Source: Photobacterium marinum (GTDB taxonomy: Bacteria; Pseudomonadota; Gammaproteobacteria; Enterobacterales; Vibrionaceae). Taken from it: a stretch of 64,000 bases of DNA. The stretch lies in contig NZ_AMZO01000006.1 in the NCBI RefSeq assembly GCF_000331515.1, positions 558,001 to 622,000 on the forward strand, given 5' to 3'. The notes below the pieces were generated by a model. It did not search any database and was not told where the DNA came from. It saw only the letters and a list, made by a program, of their open reading frames with translations. The translations under genes and the position numbers were made by a program. Each line of letters starts with the position of its first letter. The first letter of the stretch is position 1. Shown here in pieces: positions 18,787 to 28,499 of this stretch.

Positions 18787-19818
18787 ATGCAGCAATATTT
18801 GCTCGAGTCGATCGGTGAGTTACAGTGTCACTTGTTTGGTTCTCACCGTTTCTATCAGGTGGTGGAAACCGCTGAAGGTGAAGCTCACTGGCAGCAGGTC
18901 GAGTCGGATATCTTTCCGCCGCTTACAAACCAACAGCCCATGAGTTCAGCTAAGGGGTTCTTCTTTGCTGAAAGGGAGCCGCTGTATGTCTTTGACGGTC
19001 AGTTTTTCCGCGAAACATTGCCCGAGCCGGAGCCTTTTGTTTTGTTCGGGGTGCATAGCTGTGATTTAACCGCCATCCATTATCAGGATACGTTTTTTGA
19101 ACAAGACCCGTATTATCAGGCTCGCCGCAAACAGGCGCTGCTGGTGGGTATTGACTGTACTCACCCGTGCAAAAACGGGTTTTGTTATATGGTCAATGCC
19201 GGTCCCGGCGTGCGCGACGAAACGGCTGATTTGATCCTTCATCCATTGGAGGAAGGACACTGGCTGCTGGTCGCGGTTACCACACGGGGGAAAGATGCCA
19301 TTCATGGTATGTCGCTGACTCCGGCATCTTCTCATGACATGAATCAGCGCTGGGATCGCTTGAGTCATTGTGAACATGAATTTGAGGATCATTCTTATAT
19401 CCAGCAGGGAATTGAACTGATTAACCGGGATGAACCGTCGGAAACTTTTTGGAATAAGGTCGGGGTTCAGTGCCTTGCCTGTTCGGGTTGTACAACTTTG
19501 TGTCCCACCTGTTCCTGTTATGGGACCCAGACTCACAAATTGATTGATGAAAATGCTGATGTGACCCCCGAATCCAGTGAGCAGGTTAGGTTCTGGGATT
19601 CTTGCCTGTATGAAGGATTTCAGCGGGAAGCCAGTTTCCATAACCCGAGCGAGCAGGCCGGAGAGCGGGTAAAGCGCTTCTGGTATCACAAGTTCAGTGA
19701 TGATTTTTTGCCTGAATTCGGCCGCTATGGATGCGTGGGTTGTGGTCGGTGCGAGCAGGCGTGTCCAGGGGTAATAGGGGTTCATTCGATAATGAAAAGG
19801 ATAGTCAACGATGCATAG
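18787..19818 (+). CDS. Iron-sulfur subunit, sulfhydrogenase beta / AsrA-like
   Basis: 343 residues. Two ferredoxin-type [4Fe-4S] motifs lie in the C-terminal third: Cys229, 232, 235, 239 and Cys316, 319, 322, 326. The first half matches the HydB/AsrA type of electron-transfer subunit. It begins 2 bases after the fdhF stop with GGAGG inside the end of fdhF, so translation should be coupled. It probably passes electrons between FdhF and the flavin subunit encoded next. Confidence 0.82.
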   Translation: MQQYLLESIGELQCHLFGSHRFYQVVETAEGEAHWQQVESDIFPPLTNQQPMSSAKGFFFAEREPLYVFDGQFFRETLPEPEPFVLFGVHSCDLTAIHYQDTFFEQDPYYQARRKQALLVGIDCTHPCKNGFCYMVNAGPGVRDETADLILHPLEEGHWLLVAVTTRGKDAIHGMSLTPASSHDMNQRWDRLSHCEHEFEDHSYIQQGIELINRDEPSETFWNKVGVQCLACSGCTTLCPTCSCYGTQTHKLIDENADVTPESSEQVRFWDSCLYEGFQREASFHNPSEQAGERVKRFWYHKFSDDFLPEFGRYGCVGCGRCEQACPGVIGVHSIMKRIVNDA

Positions 19819-20644
19819 CCTAACTCCAACCGCGATTCAGTTGATTGACTTTTATGATGACGGCGAACTGGCCCGGCATTTTCACTTTCGCCTGATGCCG
19901 GGCGCAGATATAGATCAATGGCAGAAAGCCAAAACCGGACAGTACTTCATGTTGTGTCTGCCGAATGCGGGGGAAGCGCCTTTCACTTTTACCCAGCTCC
20001 CTGATGAAGAGGGTAATTTTCATGGTCTGGTCCGGAAAATGGGAACAGTGACATCAGAGTTATTCCGGCTGGAAGCTGGGCAGGTCCTAGGCGCGCGTGG
20101 GCCATATGGTGTCGGCTGGCCGATGAAGAAGATCGCAGGCAAACGTGTGTTGGTGGTTGGTGGTGGTTGTGGGCTTGCGCCTTTAGTTGGTGTTGTTGAT
20201 GAACTGATTCAGCAGCAAAACTATATTCAACTGACTGTGGTGTACGGCGCTCGTAATCGCCAGGCTAAGATGCTCAATAGAGAAAGGACGCGTTGGCAGC
20301 AGTTTATTCCGGTGTTCAATATGATTGAGAACGGTGACACCAATGGTGACGAAAGTGAATACAGTGGCACACCTTCCGATATCATGCCGACGGTTCTCGA
20401 CAGTTTCGGGGAGCTGCCGGATGTTGTATTGCTTGCCGGGCCAGAGGGAATGATGTTCAGCCTGGCTGAATATCTGGTTGCCTATGGGGTTTCTGAGCAT
20501 TCAATTTATATGTCGGTCGAACGTCGAATGCATTGTGGTGTCGGCACCTGTGGGCATTGCTACGCGAAAAGTAAGTATGTTTGTACAGACGGTCCGACGT
20601 TTAGTTGGGATGAGTTGCAGCAATACCTGCCTGCCGAGCGTTAG
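19811..20644 (+). CDS. FAD/NAD(P)-binding subunit with [2Fe-2S], sulfhydrogenase gamma / AsrB-like
   Basis: 277 residues. A ferredoxin-reductase-type FAD domain comes first, then a pyridine nucleotide domain opening with VLVVGGGCGLAPL (about 115-127), and a C-terminal [2Fe-2S] cysteine group, MHCGVGTCGHC...C (about 238-257). This is the layout of the gamma subunit of archaeal sulfhydrogenases and AsrB. It overlaps the preceding gene by 8 bases. It should be the NAD(P) site of a formate dehydrogenase complex; the choice of NAD or NADP is not readable. Confidence 0.82.
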   Translation: MHSLTPTAIQLIDFYDDGELARHFHFRLMPGADIDQWQKAKTGQYFMLCLPNAGEAPFTFTQLPDEEGNFHGLVRKMGTVTSELFRLEAGQVLGARGPYGVGWPMKKIAGKRVLVVGGGCGLAPLVGVVDELIQQQNYIQLTVVYGARNRQAKMLNRERTRWQQFIPVFNMIENGDTNGDESEYSGTPSDIMPTVLDSFGELPDVVLLAGPEGMMFSLAEYLVAYGVSEHSIYMSVERRMHCGVGTCGHCYAKSKYVCTDGPTFSWDELQQYLPAER

Positions 20645-20663
20645 GATTCTTGCGAATAGTTCT

Positions 20664-20912
20664 TTATTGAACTAAATGGCTGTGAAGGTATTTGATCATG
20701 CAGCTAAGCGTTCTGACTTTCGGGTAATCCTGTTCGGGGATATTAACTCCGCATGCCTTTTTGATAGCAGTGAGTAGGTTGAGGAAGTCCATTGAATCAA
20801 GGTCGCATTCGTCACGAAGATCTTCGTCCGGATCGATATCTCCCTCTTCTATTTCCGGGGCAATACCTTGTATTGCTGTCATGATAATCATTCTGATTTC
20901 ATCAATATTCAT
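20664..20912 (-). CDS. Acyl carrier protein
   Basis: 82 residues, acidic, with the 4'-phosphopantetheine attachment motif DLDSMDF (Ser40). It differs from housekeeping AcpP sequences and is not in a fatty-acid synthesis cluster. The ATG overlaps the E2 stop as ATGA, making it the last gene of the acyl-CoA synthetase/E1/E2 operon. The dedicated location suggests it carries the acyl group made by those enzymes. It converges with the formate dehydrogenase operon, 19 bases apart, with no terminator seen between. Confidence 0.88.
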   Translation of the reverse strand: MNIDEIRMIIMTAIQGIAPEIEEGDIDPDEDLRDECDLDSMDFLNLLTAIKKACGVNIPEQDYPKVRTLSCMIKYLHSHLVQ

Positions 20913-22264
20913 AATGCTTCCGGTTTTTGTAAGTTATTTGACAACGTGCGGAGAAACTTCGCGCCTAAGGTGCCGTCACTCACTCGATGATCGGCACTGA
21001 GGGTAACAGTGATAGTGTCGGCGATCACAAGCTCCCCGTTTTTGACGATGGCTGCCTGGCGCAGGCGGCCGAAACCGACAATGGCAACCTGTGGCGGATA
21101 AATAACCCCGAAGACACTGTCGGAACCACGATCACCGATGCTGGTAACGGTAATGGTGGCATCTGTCAGCTCCGAGGTTCGCAAGTGACCGGTTCGGCTA
21201 CGTTCGGTAACATCGCGTAGTGCTTGCATGATAGCGTCAGCTGAAAGTTGATCGACATCGTGAATAGCCGGAATTACCAGGCCGCCGTCTCGCAGGCTGA
21301 TGGCGTTACCGATGTGAATGCCTTTTCCCGGTTCAAACTGATGTTGCTGATAAAAGCCATTGAGAGTTGGAAATCTTGCCAGAGCTTGCGCCGTTGCCTT
21401 CAGTAGCAGGGCGAGCAGCAAAATGCGTCCATCAGGCTCACGCTTATCATTTTCTGCCTGAAGCCACTTAACGGTTTTAGTGACATCAATATCGAGCGAC
21501 AGATAATAGTGGGGGATTTCCCGTTTCGATAGCTCCATTGCTGAGGCGATAGCTGTTCGCATGGCTTCCGGGTTGTAATGTTTGCGTTTGTTGCTTTCCG
21601 GTTCAGTGATGCTGGCTGCCAGCGGAGCCGAAAATGCTTTTTTTCTAGGTGCTGGCTGTTTAGGGACGGATTGGCCGGGTTCTGGTAATGTAGAGGCTGG
21701 TTTTGCGGCAATTCCCTCAACATCTCTCAACAATATGGCTCCGTCCGGCCCACTGCCTTTTATGGCTGTCAGATCCCATCGGTTTTCTGCGGTTAGCTTC
21801 CTGACGACAGGGGAAGCAAGTATCCTTGAAGTCGGCTTCTGACTGGAAGGTTTGGCAAGGTTCTTTTCTGATAAGTCATACTGGGCCGGCTGTTTGGTTA
21901 TTACTTCTGCTGCCTGTGCTTCTGTTGTTAGCATTTCTTCCTTTGGTAAAGCCTGACTGAGGCTTTCTGCTGATTGCGGAGCTGAGGGGGAACTCGGTGT
22001 GATATCGCTCAGCTCTTCTTCAACTTCGAGGCGGGCTAAGACTGTACCGACTGGCAGGGAAACAACCGGCTGGACAAGGATCTGGCTGATTGTTCCGGAA
22101 TGGTAGCATTCCATGTCTATTGCCCCTTTGTTGGTTTCAATTACGGCAATAATGTCGCCTTTACTGACTTTGTCACCTTCGACAACCTGCCATTCAACCA
22201 GTGTTCCGTCGCGCATATCCGCACCCAGTGACGGCATGGTGATATCAATCGTTGTTTTGCCCAT
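20909..22264 (-). CDS. E2 acyltransferase of a 2-oxoacid dehydrogenase-type complex
   Basis: 451 residues from the ATG at 22264, which overlaps the E1beta stop by one base (TGATG). One lipoyl domain at the N-terminus with the lipoylated lysine in ETNKGA (Lys46), a proline/alanine-rich linker, a peripheral-subunit-binding domain around LASPVVRKLTAEN, and a C-terminal catalytic domain ending in DHRVSDG with the catalytic histidine and aspartate. The complex could use pyruvate, acetoin or a branched 2-oxoacid. No E3 gene is present in the cluster. Confidence 0.9.
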   Translation of the reverse strand: MGKTTIDITMPSLGADMRDGTLVEWQVVEGDKVSKGDIIAVIETNKGAIDMECYHSGTISQILVQPVVSLPVGTVLARLEVEEELSDITPSSPSAPQSAESLSQALPKEEMLTTEAQAAEVITKQPAQYDLSEKNLAKPSSQKPTSRILASPVVRKLTAENRWDLTAIKGSGPDGAILLRDVEGIAAKPASTLPEPGQSVPKQPAPRKKAFSAPLAASITEPESNKRKHYNPEAMRTAIASAMELSKREIPHYYLSLDIDVTKTVKWLQAENDKREPDGRILLLALLLKATAQALARFPTLNGFYQQHQFEPGKGIHIGNAISLRDGGLVIPAIHDVDQLSADAIMQALRDVTERSRTGHLRTSELTDATITVTSIGDRGSDSVFGVIYPPQVAIVGFGRLRQAAIVKNGELVIADTITVTLSADHRVSDGTLGAKFLRTLSNNLQKPEAL

Positions 22265-23247
22265 CAGCGGCCTTCCATTAATGCTTTGGCGGTGGCAACA
22301 ATCTGCGGAATTTGCGGAAGAGTGGCCTGCTCCAGGTGGCTCGGGTAGGGGATAGGCACTTCTGCGGTACATATCCGCTTTACCGGAGCGTCCAGGTGCC
22401 AGAAGCCTTCCTCCATGATGATGGCACTGATTTCTCCGGCAAGGCTCCCTGTGCACCAGCCTTCATCAATAATGATGGCGCGGTGGGTTTTCGCCACACT
22501 GGTCAGCAGCGTCGGTTTATCCAGCGGTCGCAGGCAGCGCAGATCGATCACTTCTGCAGAAATTCCGAATTCCTGAAGTTGTCCGGCTGCTGTCAGGGCT
22601 TTTTTCAGGTTTCCACCGTAGCTGATCAGGCTGATATCTGTGCCTTCTTTTCTGACAATTGCCTGCTCCATTGATGCTTCAGGGATGTCGGGGACATCTC
22701 CGGATTCATTGAGCAGCATGACATGTTCGAAAATCAGCACCGGATCCGGATCGGCCAGCGCCTGTCCAAGCATGTATCGCGCGTCACAATGGGTCGCCGG
22801 ACTGAGGACTTTTAGGCCGGGAATATGGGCGTAGAAATTTTCCCAGCTGTGCGAATGTTGGGCGGCAAGCTGTTTTCCGGCTCCGCAGGCCATACGGATC
22901 ACCAGCGGAACATGAAACTGTCCGCCGGACATATGTCTGAGGGTGGCGGCTGTATTGACGATTTGATCCATTGCCAGCAGGCTGAAATTGACGGTCATGA
23001 CTTCTACCACCGGACGCATTCCGCCAAGGGCGGCACCAATGCCGACACCGACAAAGCCGGACTCGCAAAGTGGGGTGTCGATAATTCGCTCCGGTCCGAA
23101 CTGATCCAACAAGCCTTTGCTGACGGCATAACAGCCGCCGTAATGACCGACATCTTCCCCCATAAGAAAAACACGCGGATCCTGACTCAGGGCTTCTTCC
23201 AGACCTTCACGTAGTGCTTCCCGGTAGCTTAACGTTCTCGAACCCAT
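22264..23247 (-). CDS. E1 beta subunit, thiamine-dependent dehydrogenase
   Basis: 327 residues, usual for the E1beta chain of alpha2-beta2 complexes. The N-terminus reads [14 protein letters not shown] and [26 protein letters not shown] is the conserved pyrimidine-domain segment, and the transketolase C-terminal domain follows. The start at 23247 has AGGG about 8 bases upstream and lies 13 bases after the E1alpha stop; a longer open frame upstream runs into E1alpha. Confidence 0.9.
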   Translation of the reverse strand: MGSRTLSYREALREGLEEALSQDPRVFLMGEDVGHYGGCYAVSKGLLDQFGPERIIDTPLCESGFVGVGIGAALGGMRPVVEVMTVNFSLLAMDQIVNTAATLRHMSGGQFHVPLVIRMACGAGKQLAAQHSHSWENFYAHIPGLKVLSPATHCDARYMLGQALADPDPVLIFEHVMLLNESGDVPDIPEASMEQAIVRKEGTDISLISYGGNLKKALTAAGQLQEFGISAEVIDLRCLRPLDKPTLLTSVAKTHRAIIIDEGWCTGSLAGEISAIIMEEGFWHLDAPVKRICTAEVPIPYPSHLEQATLPQIPQIVATAKALMEGR

Positions 23248-23260
23248 GAGCTTGCCCTGT

Positions 23261-24286
23261 TTATTTTTGTTGAGAATCTGATTGTGATGAATTTCGGCGC
23301 GAAGAGTCGAGTGGTGGAGTGTAGACGTCCCGGTGTAAGTCTTCGACCGGCTCCCAGTCGCTTTCCTCGGCAAAGTGAACGGCGGCGGCGATTTCTGTTT
23401 CTATTTCTTTTTCAATCATTTCCAGTTCGCTGTCTTCAAAGTGACTGTTGTTTCTCAGCCATTTAATAAGCTGGCGAACCGGTCCTTTTTCTTCCCACAG
23501 GGTGATTTCTTCTTTGTCACGGTATAGCTGACTGTCAAAGCTGGAATGACCGCGAAAACGGTAGGTCTGGCATTCAAGCAGGTAAGGTTTTTGCTGTTCC
23601 TGAATATAAGCGACGGCATCCAGAGCGGCGGCTTCGACATCAACTACATTCATGCCGTCGACCTGCTCAGAAGCTATACCGTAGCTATTGGCTTTTTTGG
23701 CAATGTTGGTTTCGGATTCAGATATTGCCAGTGCTGTTCCCATGGCGTAGCGGTTGTTTTCGCAGATAAACAACACCGGAAGCTGCCATAAAGCAGCAAG
23801 GTTTAGGCTTTCGTGGAATTCGCCTTCGGCTACAGCGCCTTCACCAAAAAAACAGGCTGCAATGGCCGGGCGTTGCAGCTTTTTGTTTGCCAGTGCCAGC
23901 CCGGTAGCCAAGGGTAATCCGCCGCCGACAATCGCGTTACCGCCGTAAAACTGCATCGGTCTGTCGAACAGGTGCATAGAGCCGCCACGACCACGGCTAC
24001 AACCAGTGGTTTTGCCGTACATTTCAGCCATGACACTGCCCATAGTCAGTCCTCGCGCCAGGGCATGGCCGTGCTCCCGGTAGGTGGCGACAATCTGATC
24101 TTCGCCGCTGAGCGCACTCATGACACCGACCGCGATGGCTTCTTCTCCGATATAGAGGTGGAGGAATCCGCGGATCTTCTCCTGGGCATAAAGTTCGGCG
24201 CATTTTTCTTCAAAGCGGCGGATGCGCAGCATTTGTCTTAGTTGGTGCAGTAGGTGATTTCGGTTGATATGAAGTCGTTCGGTCAT
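23261..24286 (-). CDS. E1 alpha subunit, thiamine-dependent dehydrogenase
   Basis: 341 residues. The thiamine diphosphate-binding motif starts at [17 protein letters not shown] and ends at [10 protein letters not shown]; the phosphorylation-loop region holds the tyrosine/arginine stretch [13 protein letters not shown]. Length and sequence are of the PdhA/AcoA type that pairs with a separate beta chain. The ATG overlaps the acyl-CoA synthetase stop by one base (TAATG). It decarboxylates a 2-oxoacid or cleaves acetoin and transfers the acyl group to the lipoyl domain of E2. Confidence 0.9.
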   Translation of the reverse strand: MTERLHINRNHLLHQLRQMLRIRRFEEKCAELYAQEKIRGFLHLYIGEEAIAVGVMSALSGEDQIVATYREHGHALARGLTMGSVMAEMYGKTTGCSRGRGGSMHLFDRPMQFYGGNAIVGGGLPLATGLALANKKLQRPAIAACFFGEGAVAEGEFHESLNLAALWQLPVLFICENNRYAMGTALAISESETNIAKKANSYGIASEQVDGMNVVDVEAAALDAVAYIQEQQKPYLLECQTYRFRGHSSFDSQLYRDKEEITLWEEKGPVRQLIKWLRNNSHFEDSELEMIEKEIETEIAAAVHFAEESDWEPVEDLHRDVYTPPLDSSRRNSSQSDSQQK

Positions 24287-26040
24287 TATTCGTCACTTTC
24301 CAGCGTCGAAATGTCACCTTCGGGCAGGCCGAGTTCACGGGCTTTGAGCAGGCGGCGCATAATTTTGCCGCTGCGTGTTTTAGGCAAATTGCTGCGAAAG
24401 ACGATTTCTTTCGGGGCAACCGCGGCACCGAGCCGTTTGCGGGCAAAGCCGGTTAATGATTTGAGCAGGGCTTCATCCGGTTCGAATCCCGGCTTGAGAG
24501 CCACAAAAGCTTTTACGATTTCTCCGGCGACAGGATCCGGTTTTCCGATCACGCCTGCCTCGGCTACTGCTTCGTGCTCCATCAGGGTACTTTCGACCTC
24601 AAACGGGCCAATCAGGTGGCCGGAAGATTTGATCAGATCGTCTTTACGGCCGACGAACCAGAAATAGCCATCTTCATCCTGCATTGCCAGATCGCCGCTT
24701 AAATACCAGCCGCCCTCAAAGCAACTGCGATACTTTTCCTCTTGGTTGAGGTAACCACGGAACATGGATGGCCAGCCCGGTTTGAGGGCGAGTTCACCGG
24801 CCTGCATCGGTGATGAGATAATATTGATATTCCCGTCCTGATCATACTCAACGATGACAGCCTCAATGCCAGGTAATGGTTGGCCCATCGAACCGGGTTT
24901 TACGTTTTCACTGGCAAAATTGGCAATCATGATCCCACCGGTTTCGGTTTGCCACCAGTTGTCGTGGAAGGGAATGTCGAAGGTTTTATATCCCCAGACC
25001 ACGGCTTCGGGATTGAGTGGCTCGCCAACGCTGGAAATAAAGCGCAGCGATGACAGATCATATGGGTGGCAGAGTTCACTTCCGGCTTTCATCAGCATCC
25101 GAATCGCTGTAGGGGCGGTGTACCAGACCGTTACTTTGTGTTGCTGCAATAGGCTGTACCAGCGTTCGGCCTCGAATTCGGCCTCATCAATTAGCATGGT
25201 GACGCCCAGGCACAACGGGGCGATGATCCCGTAGGATGTTCCGGTAACCCATCCCGGATCGGCGGTGCACCAGTAAACATCGTCAGGCTTAAGATCCAGT
25301 GCGTAATAAGCAGATAACATGTGATGGCTAACGGCCTGATGGACATGGACAACTCCTTTCGGTTTGCCGGTCGTACCGCTGGTGAAGTGCAGCAGTGCCA
25401 TGTCTTCTGGTTTGGTTTGAACACAGGAGAAATTTGGATCGGCTTCGTCCATTAAAGCCGAAAGGTCGTGGCAGCCGTTATCTTCCACGTTACCGTCAAT
25501 GATTAAAATAGCCTTTAATTCTGGTAGTTTGTGCCACCAGTCCTTGATCTTTTTGCGATAGAGGCTTTTGGTTGTCAGCAACATATTAGCTGTGCCTATT
25601 TCCATTCTTGAGCGGATTGGTTCTGGCCCGAACGCGGAAAATAGCGGGGTAAAAACACAACCGGCTTTGAGAGTGCCTAGGGCGGCGATATAAAGTTCTG
25701 GTTTTCTTCCTGCTAGGCTGAATATGCGAGCTCCGGGTTGCAGCCCTAATGTATTCAGCACGCTGGCAAATCGGCTGGTTAGCTCACTGAGATCACGATA
25801 GGTGAAGTCGCGAACCTGATCATCTTTGCTTATCCAACGAATCGCGATTTTATCAGCAGTCTCTGTATTCAGGTGGCAATCAATGGCTTCATAGCAGATA
25901 TTGAGGCCGTTCTTTGCTGGCAGTCCTTTGGGGGAGGGACCGTTTAGGTTTGAACTGTCAAACTCGCGATAGCAACGGCGGTAATCATCCAGATTTGCTT
26001 TAACATCTGAATGTGGCTTTTTTATGATTGAATTCGCCAT
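24286..26040 (-). CDS. AMP-forming acyl-CoA synthetase, acetyl-CoA synthetase-like
   Basis: 584 residues from the ATG at 26040, which has GGGAGG upstream. ATP-binding motif [11 protein letters not shown], the acetyl-CoA synthetase signature [10 protein letters not shown] (the tryptophan pair limits the acyl pocket to short chains), the hinge region [14 protein letters not shown], and the acylation lysine in RSGKIMRR near the C-terminus. It is shorter than E. coli Acs and nearer to AcsA of Gram-positive bacteria. It is the first structural gene of the operon with E1, E2 and ACP. Acetate or another short acid is the likely substrate. Confidence 0.88.
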   Translation of the reverse strand: MANSIIKKPHSDVKANLDDYRRCYREFDSSNLNGPSPKGLPAKNGLNICYEAIDCHLNTETADKIAIRWISKDDQVRDFTYRDLSELTSRFASVLNTLGLQPGARIFSLAGRKPELYIAALGTLKAGCVFTPLFSAFGPEPIRSRMEIGTANMLLTTKSLYRKKIKDWWHKLPELKAILIIDGNVEDNGCHDLSALMDEADPNFSCVQTKPEDMALLHFTSGTTGKPKGVVHVHQAVSHHMLSAYYALDLKPDDVYWCTADPGWVTGTSYGIIAPLCLGVTMLIDEAEFEAERWYSLLQQHKVTVWYTAPTAIRMLMKAGSELCHPYDLSSLRFISSVGEPLNPEAVVWGYKTFDIPFHDNWWQTETGGIMIANFASENVKPGSMGQPLPGIEAVIVEYDQDGNINIISSPMQAGELALKPGWPSMFRGYLNQEEKYRSCFEGGWYLSGDLAMQDEDGYFWFVGRKDDLIKSSGHLIGPFEVESTLMEHEAVAEAGVIGKPDPVAGEIVKAFVALKPGFEPDEALLKSLTGFARKRLGAAVAPKEIVFRSNLPKTRSGKIMRRLLKARELGLPEGDISTLESDE

Positions 26041-26137
26041 TGAGCCTCCCAGTGCTAAGCATGATGACAAACGCCGTACCCGCCATAGATTCTGGTATAA
26101 GCGTTGCGCTTCTGCTTTCGCAGAGTTGAGAGGCGTA

Positions 26138-27082
26138 TTAATCCCTTTTTTGTTCAAAAACCTCACTGATTTTATCGCGGATCCATTTATGAACAGGATG
26201 GTTTTGATGACGCTCGTGCCAGATGCTCCGGATCATGATATCTGGTAGGGGAAACGGGCTAGGCTTTATCGCCAGTCCGTAAAATTGTTCTCCTTGACCA
26301 GCAAGTGATTCCGGCAAAAAGCCAATGAACTCCGTGCCGGATATGAGGGGAAGTTGTTGGCTAAGTGTTTCTGTGTACAAGCCGATATTGCGGCGGGATA
26401 CTTTTCTGTTCTCGGAATCTTTAGTAGATCCAACTTCAGTGTTGGCATACTGACTGACAGGATCATCTCTCTCCGGAATAAGGCTGGATTTGATATGGGG
26501 AGATTGGAAAACGGAAGCTGAATTCCAGTTGTTGAGTGCAGGGTGGTGCTTATCCAGCAGACAGACAAGCTTTTCTTCAGCCAGGCGTTTTTGGCGTAAT
26601 TTGGGTTTTGCCTGTAAACCTGTTCCGATGATCATATCGAGTTCACCGTTATCAAGCTTTTGGTAGCCGTTGTTGTCAAAGGTCTGAATATCAAAAACGA
26701 TATCAGGTGCTAGTTTATTGATGGTCCTGAATGCATCAGATAAATAAGCGGCGACCAGAAAATCATGGGTCTGTATTCTGAAGCGGTATTGCACTCGGGA
26801 TATATCAAAGTCTGGTGGAGTTAGCAAAATATCAATTTCATCCAGAATAAAGCGTAGCTTTCCATCCAGTTCCAGAGCCCTGTCGGTTGGCTCCAGTCCT
26901 TTAGCTGTGCGAACAAACAGCGGGTCGTCGAAGACTTTTCTCAACCTGGTAAGGGTATGGCTCATGGCTGATTGGGAGACATTCATTTTTTCAGCTGCTC
27001 GACCGACATGATTCTCTTCAAGCAAAGCTCTTAATGATTTCAACAAGTTGAGATCAATTTTAGCAATATTATTCTCATTCAT
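26138..27082 (-). CDS. LysR-family transcription regulator
   Basis: 314 residues. The N-terminal winged helix-turn-helix is typical ([20 protein letters not shown], residues about 17-36), followed by a periplasmic-binding-like effector domain. It lies 97 bases upstream of the acyl-CoA synthetase on the same strand and divergently from the DoxX-like gene, so it probably controls one or both. The effector is unknown. Confidence 0.9.
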   Translation of the reverse strand: MNENNIAKIDLNLLKSLRALLEENHVGRAAEKMNVSQSAMSHTLTRLRKVFDDPLFVRTAKGLEPTDRALELDGKLRFILDEIDILLTPPDFDISRVQYRFRIQTHDFLVAAYLSDAFRTINKLAPDIVFDIQTFDNNGYQKLDNGELDMIIGTGLQAKPKLRQKRLAEEKLVCLLDKHHPALNNWNSASVFQSPHIKSSLIPERDDPVSQYANTEVGSTKDSENRKVSRRNIGLYTETLSQQLPLISGTEFIGFLPESLAGQGEQFYGLAIKPSPFPLPDIMIRSIWHERHQNHPVHKWIRDKISEVFEQKRD

Positions 27083-27171
27083 AACTGATATTAACCTTAA
27101 TCACTATCGCTCATGATGGTGGCCGATTAGGCTTATTTCAAGATTCAATCGTGTTATAGAGAGATTTAAAA

Positions 27172-27519
27172 ATGCTAACTGTCGTGATCGGATTTTTGTC
27201 CGCATTTTTCTTATTTGCTAGCTCCATAAAACTGTTTGGCTGGCAGAAGGTGATCTTTGAGAAACAACTGGAATTTTTTTATTCCTACGGACTTAACCGT
27301 CAGATAATGGCTTTGGTTGGTGCGGTTGAGATGTTTGGTGCAATTACGATCTGGTTTCAGGGAAGCTGGCTTGGGTTGCTGGGGGCGTTGGCATTGTGTG
27401 GGACATCGGCTGGTGCGATATTTTTCCATCTGCGTTTTGATACCTGGAAAGACGGTATTCCTGCGATGGTGACACTAACGCTTTCAGTGTATGTGGCTGC
27501 AATGTCGATTTACTGGTAG
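27172..27519 (+). CDS. Small DoxX-like membrane protein
   Basis: 115 residues with four predicted membrane helices; the pattern MLTVVIGFLSAFFLFASSIK followed by GLNRQIMALVGAVEMFGA is of the DoxX-like type. Function in this family is mostly unknown, often linked with quinone or redox stress. It is divergent from the LysR gene with 89 bases between them. A long hairpin at 27602-27634 ends the unit. Confidence 0.78.
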   Translation: MLTVVIGFLSAFFLFASSIKLFGWQKVIFEKQLEFFYSYGLNRQIMALVGAVEMFGAITIWFQGSWLGLLGALALCGTSAGAIFFHLRFDTWKDGIPAMVTLTLSVYVAAMSIYW

Positions 27520-27545
27520 TCAGGACATTTTTTGAAGTTGTCTTG

Positions 27546-27580
27546 TGAAGAGTGAAGAGTGAAGAGTGAAGAGTGAAGAG
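27546..27580 (+). repeat. Heptanucleotide tandem repeat, five copies
   Basis: Five perfect copies of TGAAGAG occupy 35 bases, 26 bases after the DoxX-like stop codon. No gene spans it, so it cannot shift a reading frame directly. It may vary in copy number between strains. Confidence 0.9.
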
Positions 27581-27601
27581 GAGAGGATGCAGATAAAATC
27601 T

Positions 27602-27634
27602 CGATGGTGACAGGTACTATGGCTGTCACCATCG
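27602..27634 (-). terminator. Terminator hairpin between doxX-like gene and trxC
   Basis: A 12-bp perfect stem (CGATGGTGACAG / CTGTCACCATCG) with a 9-base loop. On the minus strand it lies 19 bases after the trxC stop and is followed by AGATTTTATC, partly T-rich. It probably also stops readthrough from the plus strand. Confidence 0.7.
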
Positions 27635-27652
27635 CGCAATAGTGATATAGCG

Positions 27653-28090
27653 TTATGCTTTCGTCAGTGCTTGATTTAGCCACTGATCAAACTGCGACTT
27701 CGGTAGCGCACCGTTCAGGGTACCTATCATCTGGCCGTTTTTGAACACCATAATGGTTGGGATACTGCGGATGCGGTATTGAGCGGCCAGTGCTTGCTGG
27801 GCTTCGGTATCAATCTTCACAAATCGTGCTGTGCCATCGCGCTCGGTGGCAACATCTTCGAAAACAGGCGCAAAGCCAACACATGGGTTACACCACGGAG
27901 CCCAGAAATCGACAACGACAGGTTGTTCACCTTGAATTAAAGAAAGGAAGTTGTCGGCTGTACCTTCTACAGGTTTACCATCAAGAAGTTTTTCTTTACA
28001 TGCGCCGCAGGAAGCAACATCTTTTACGCGATCAATAGGAAGGCGGTTCATTGCTTTGCAATGAGGACATCGGGTAGTCATTGTGGTCAT
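27653..28090 (-). CDS. trxC: Thioredoxin 2 with WCNPC active site
   Basis: 145 residues. The N-terminal zinc ribbon has Cys8, Cys11, Cys28 and Cys31; the thioredoxin domain follows with the active site WCNPC (Cys67 and Cys70), where the family normally has WCGPC. The cis-proline motif RSIPTIMVF is intact. The start at 28090 has AAGGAA 8 bases upstream. TrxC is a cytoplasmic, oxidative-stress-induced disulfide reductase in other gammaproteobacteria. The Asn at the third active-site position could change redox potential. Confidence 0.9.
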   Translation of the reverse strand: MTTMTTRCPHCKAMNRLPIDRVKDVASCGACKEKLLDGKPVEGTADNFLSLIQGEQPVVVDFWAPWCNPCVGFAPVFEDVATERDGTARFVKIDTEAQQALAAQYRIRSIPTIMVFKNGQMIGTLNGALPKSQFDQWLNQALTKA

Positions 28091-28301
28091 TATTGCGTTC
28101 CTTTCATATTCGTTTGGCAATAATGTAACGACTACCCCAGTATTATCAAAGTCGGAATAACCGATGAGTTTAATAGGTTATTTCTATTAATATAGTTAAT
28201 TCTGTAATTTCAGACAGTTATTGGTTAATACGAGTCAGCGTAACGGCAGGTTACCGAACGGTGACGCTTTTTATTGTTTGTTTATATTGGTCTTTGGTTG
28301 A

Positions 28302-28499
28302 TTAGTGAATTAGTCCCAGTTCTTTCGCTTCTGCGATGGTTAGGCCGCTTTCACGAATGTCGCGAAGCATTTCAATACGACGTCTTGCTTCTGCCTGTTG
28401 ACGCTTTGATGGCGAAAGGTTTGAAGCAGTTTCGTCTTTGTAATCCCACTTAGAAGCAACGTCAGCAATCTCAGTGTGGTCGATAGAATTGATAGACAC
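28302..28499 (-). CDS. Small conserved protein, PA3496-like
   Basis: 65 residues with an excellent ribosome site (TAGGAGGTAATT before the ATG). The middle is charged and helical (ARRRIEMLRDIRESG), reminiscent of short gammaproteobacterial proteins of the PA3496 type; this match is from memory and uncertain. No signal peptide or membrane segment. It stands alone. Confidence 0.65.
   Translation of the reverse strand: MSINSIDHTEIADVASKWDYKDETASNLSPSKRQQAEARRRIEMLRDIRESGLTIAEAKELGLIH

Noticed and set aside
19066..19785. Minus-strand ORF of 239 codons
   Set aside because: Antisense shadow of the iron-sulfur subunit gene.
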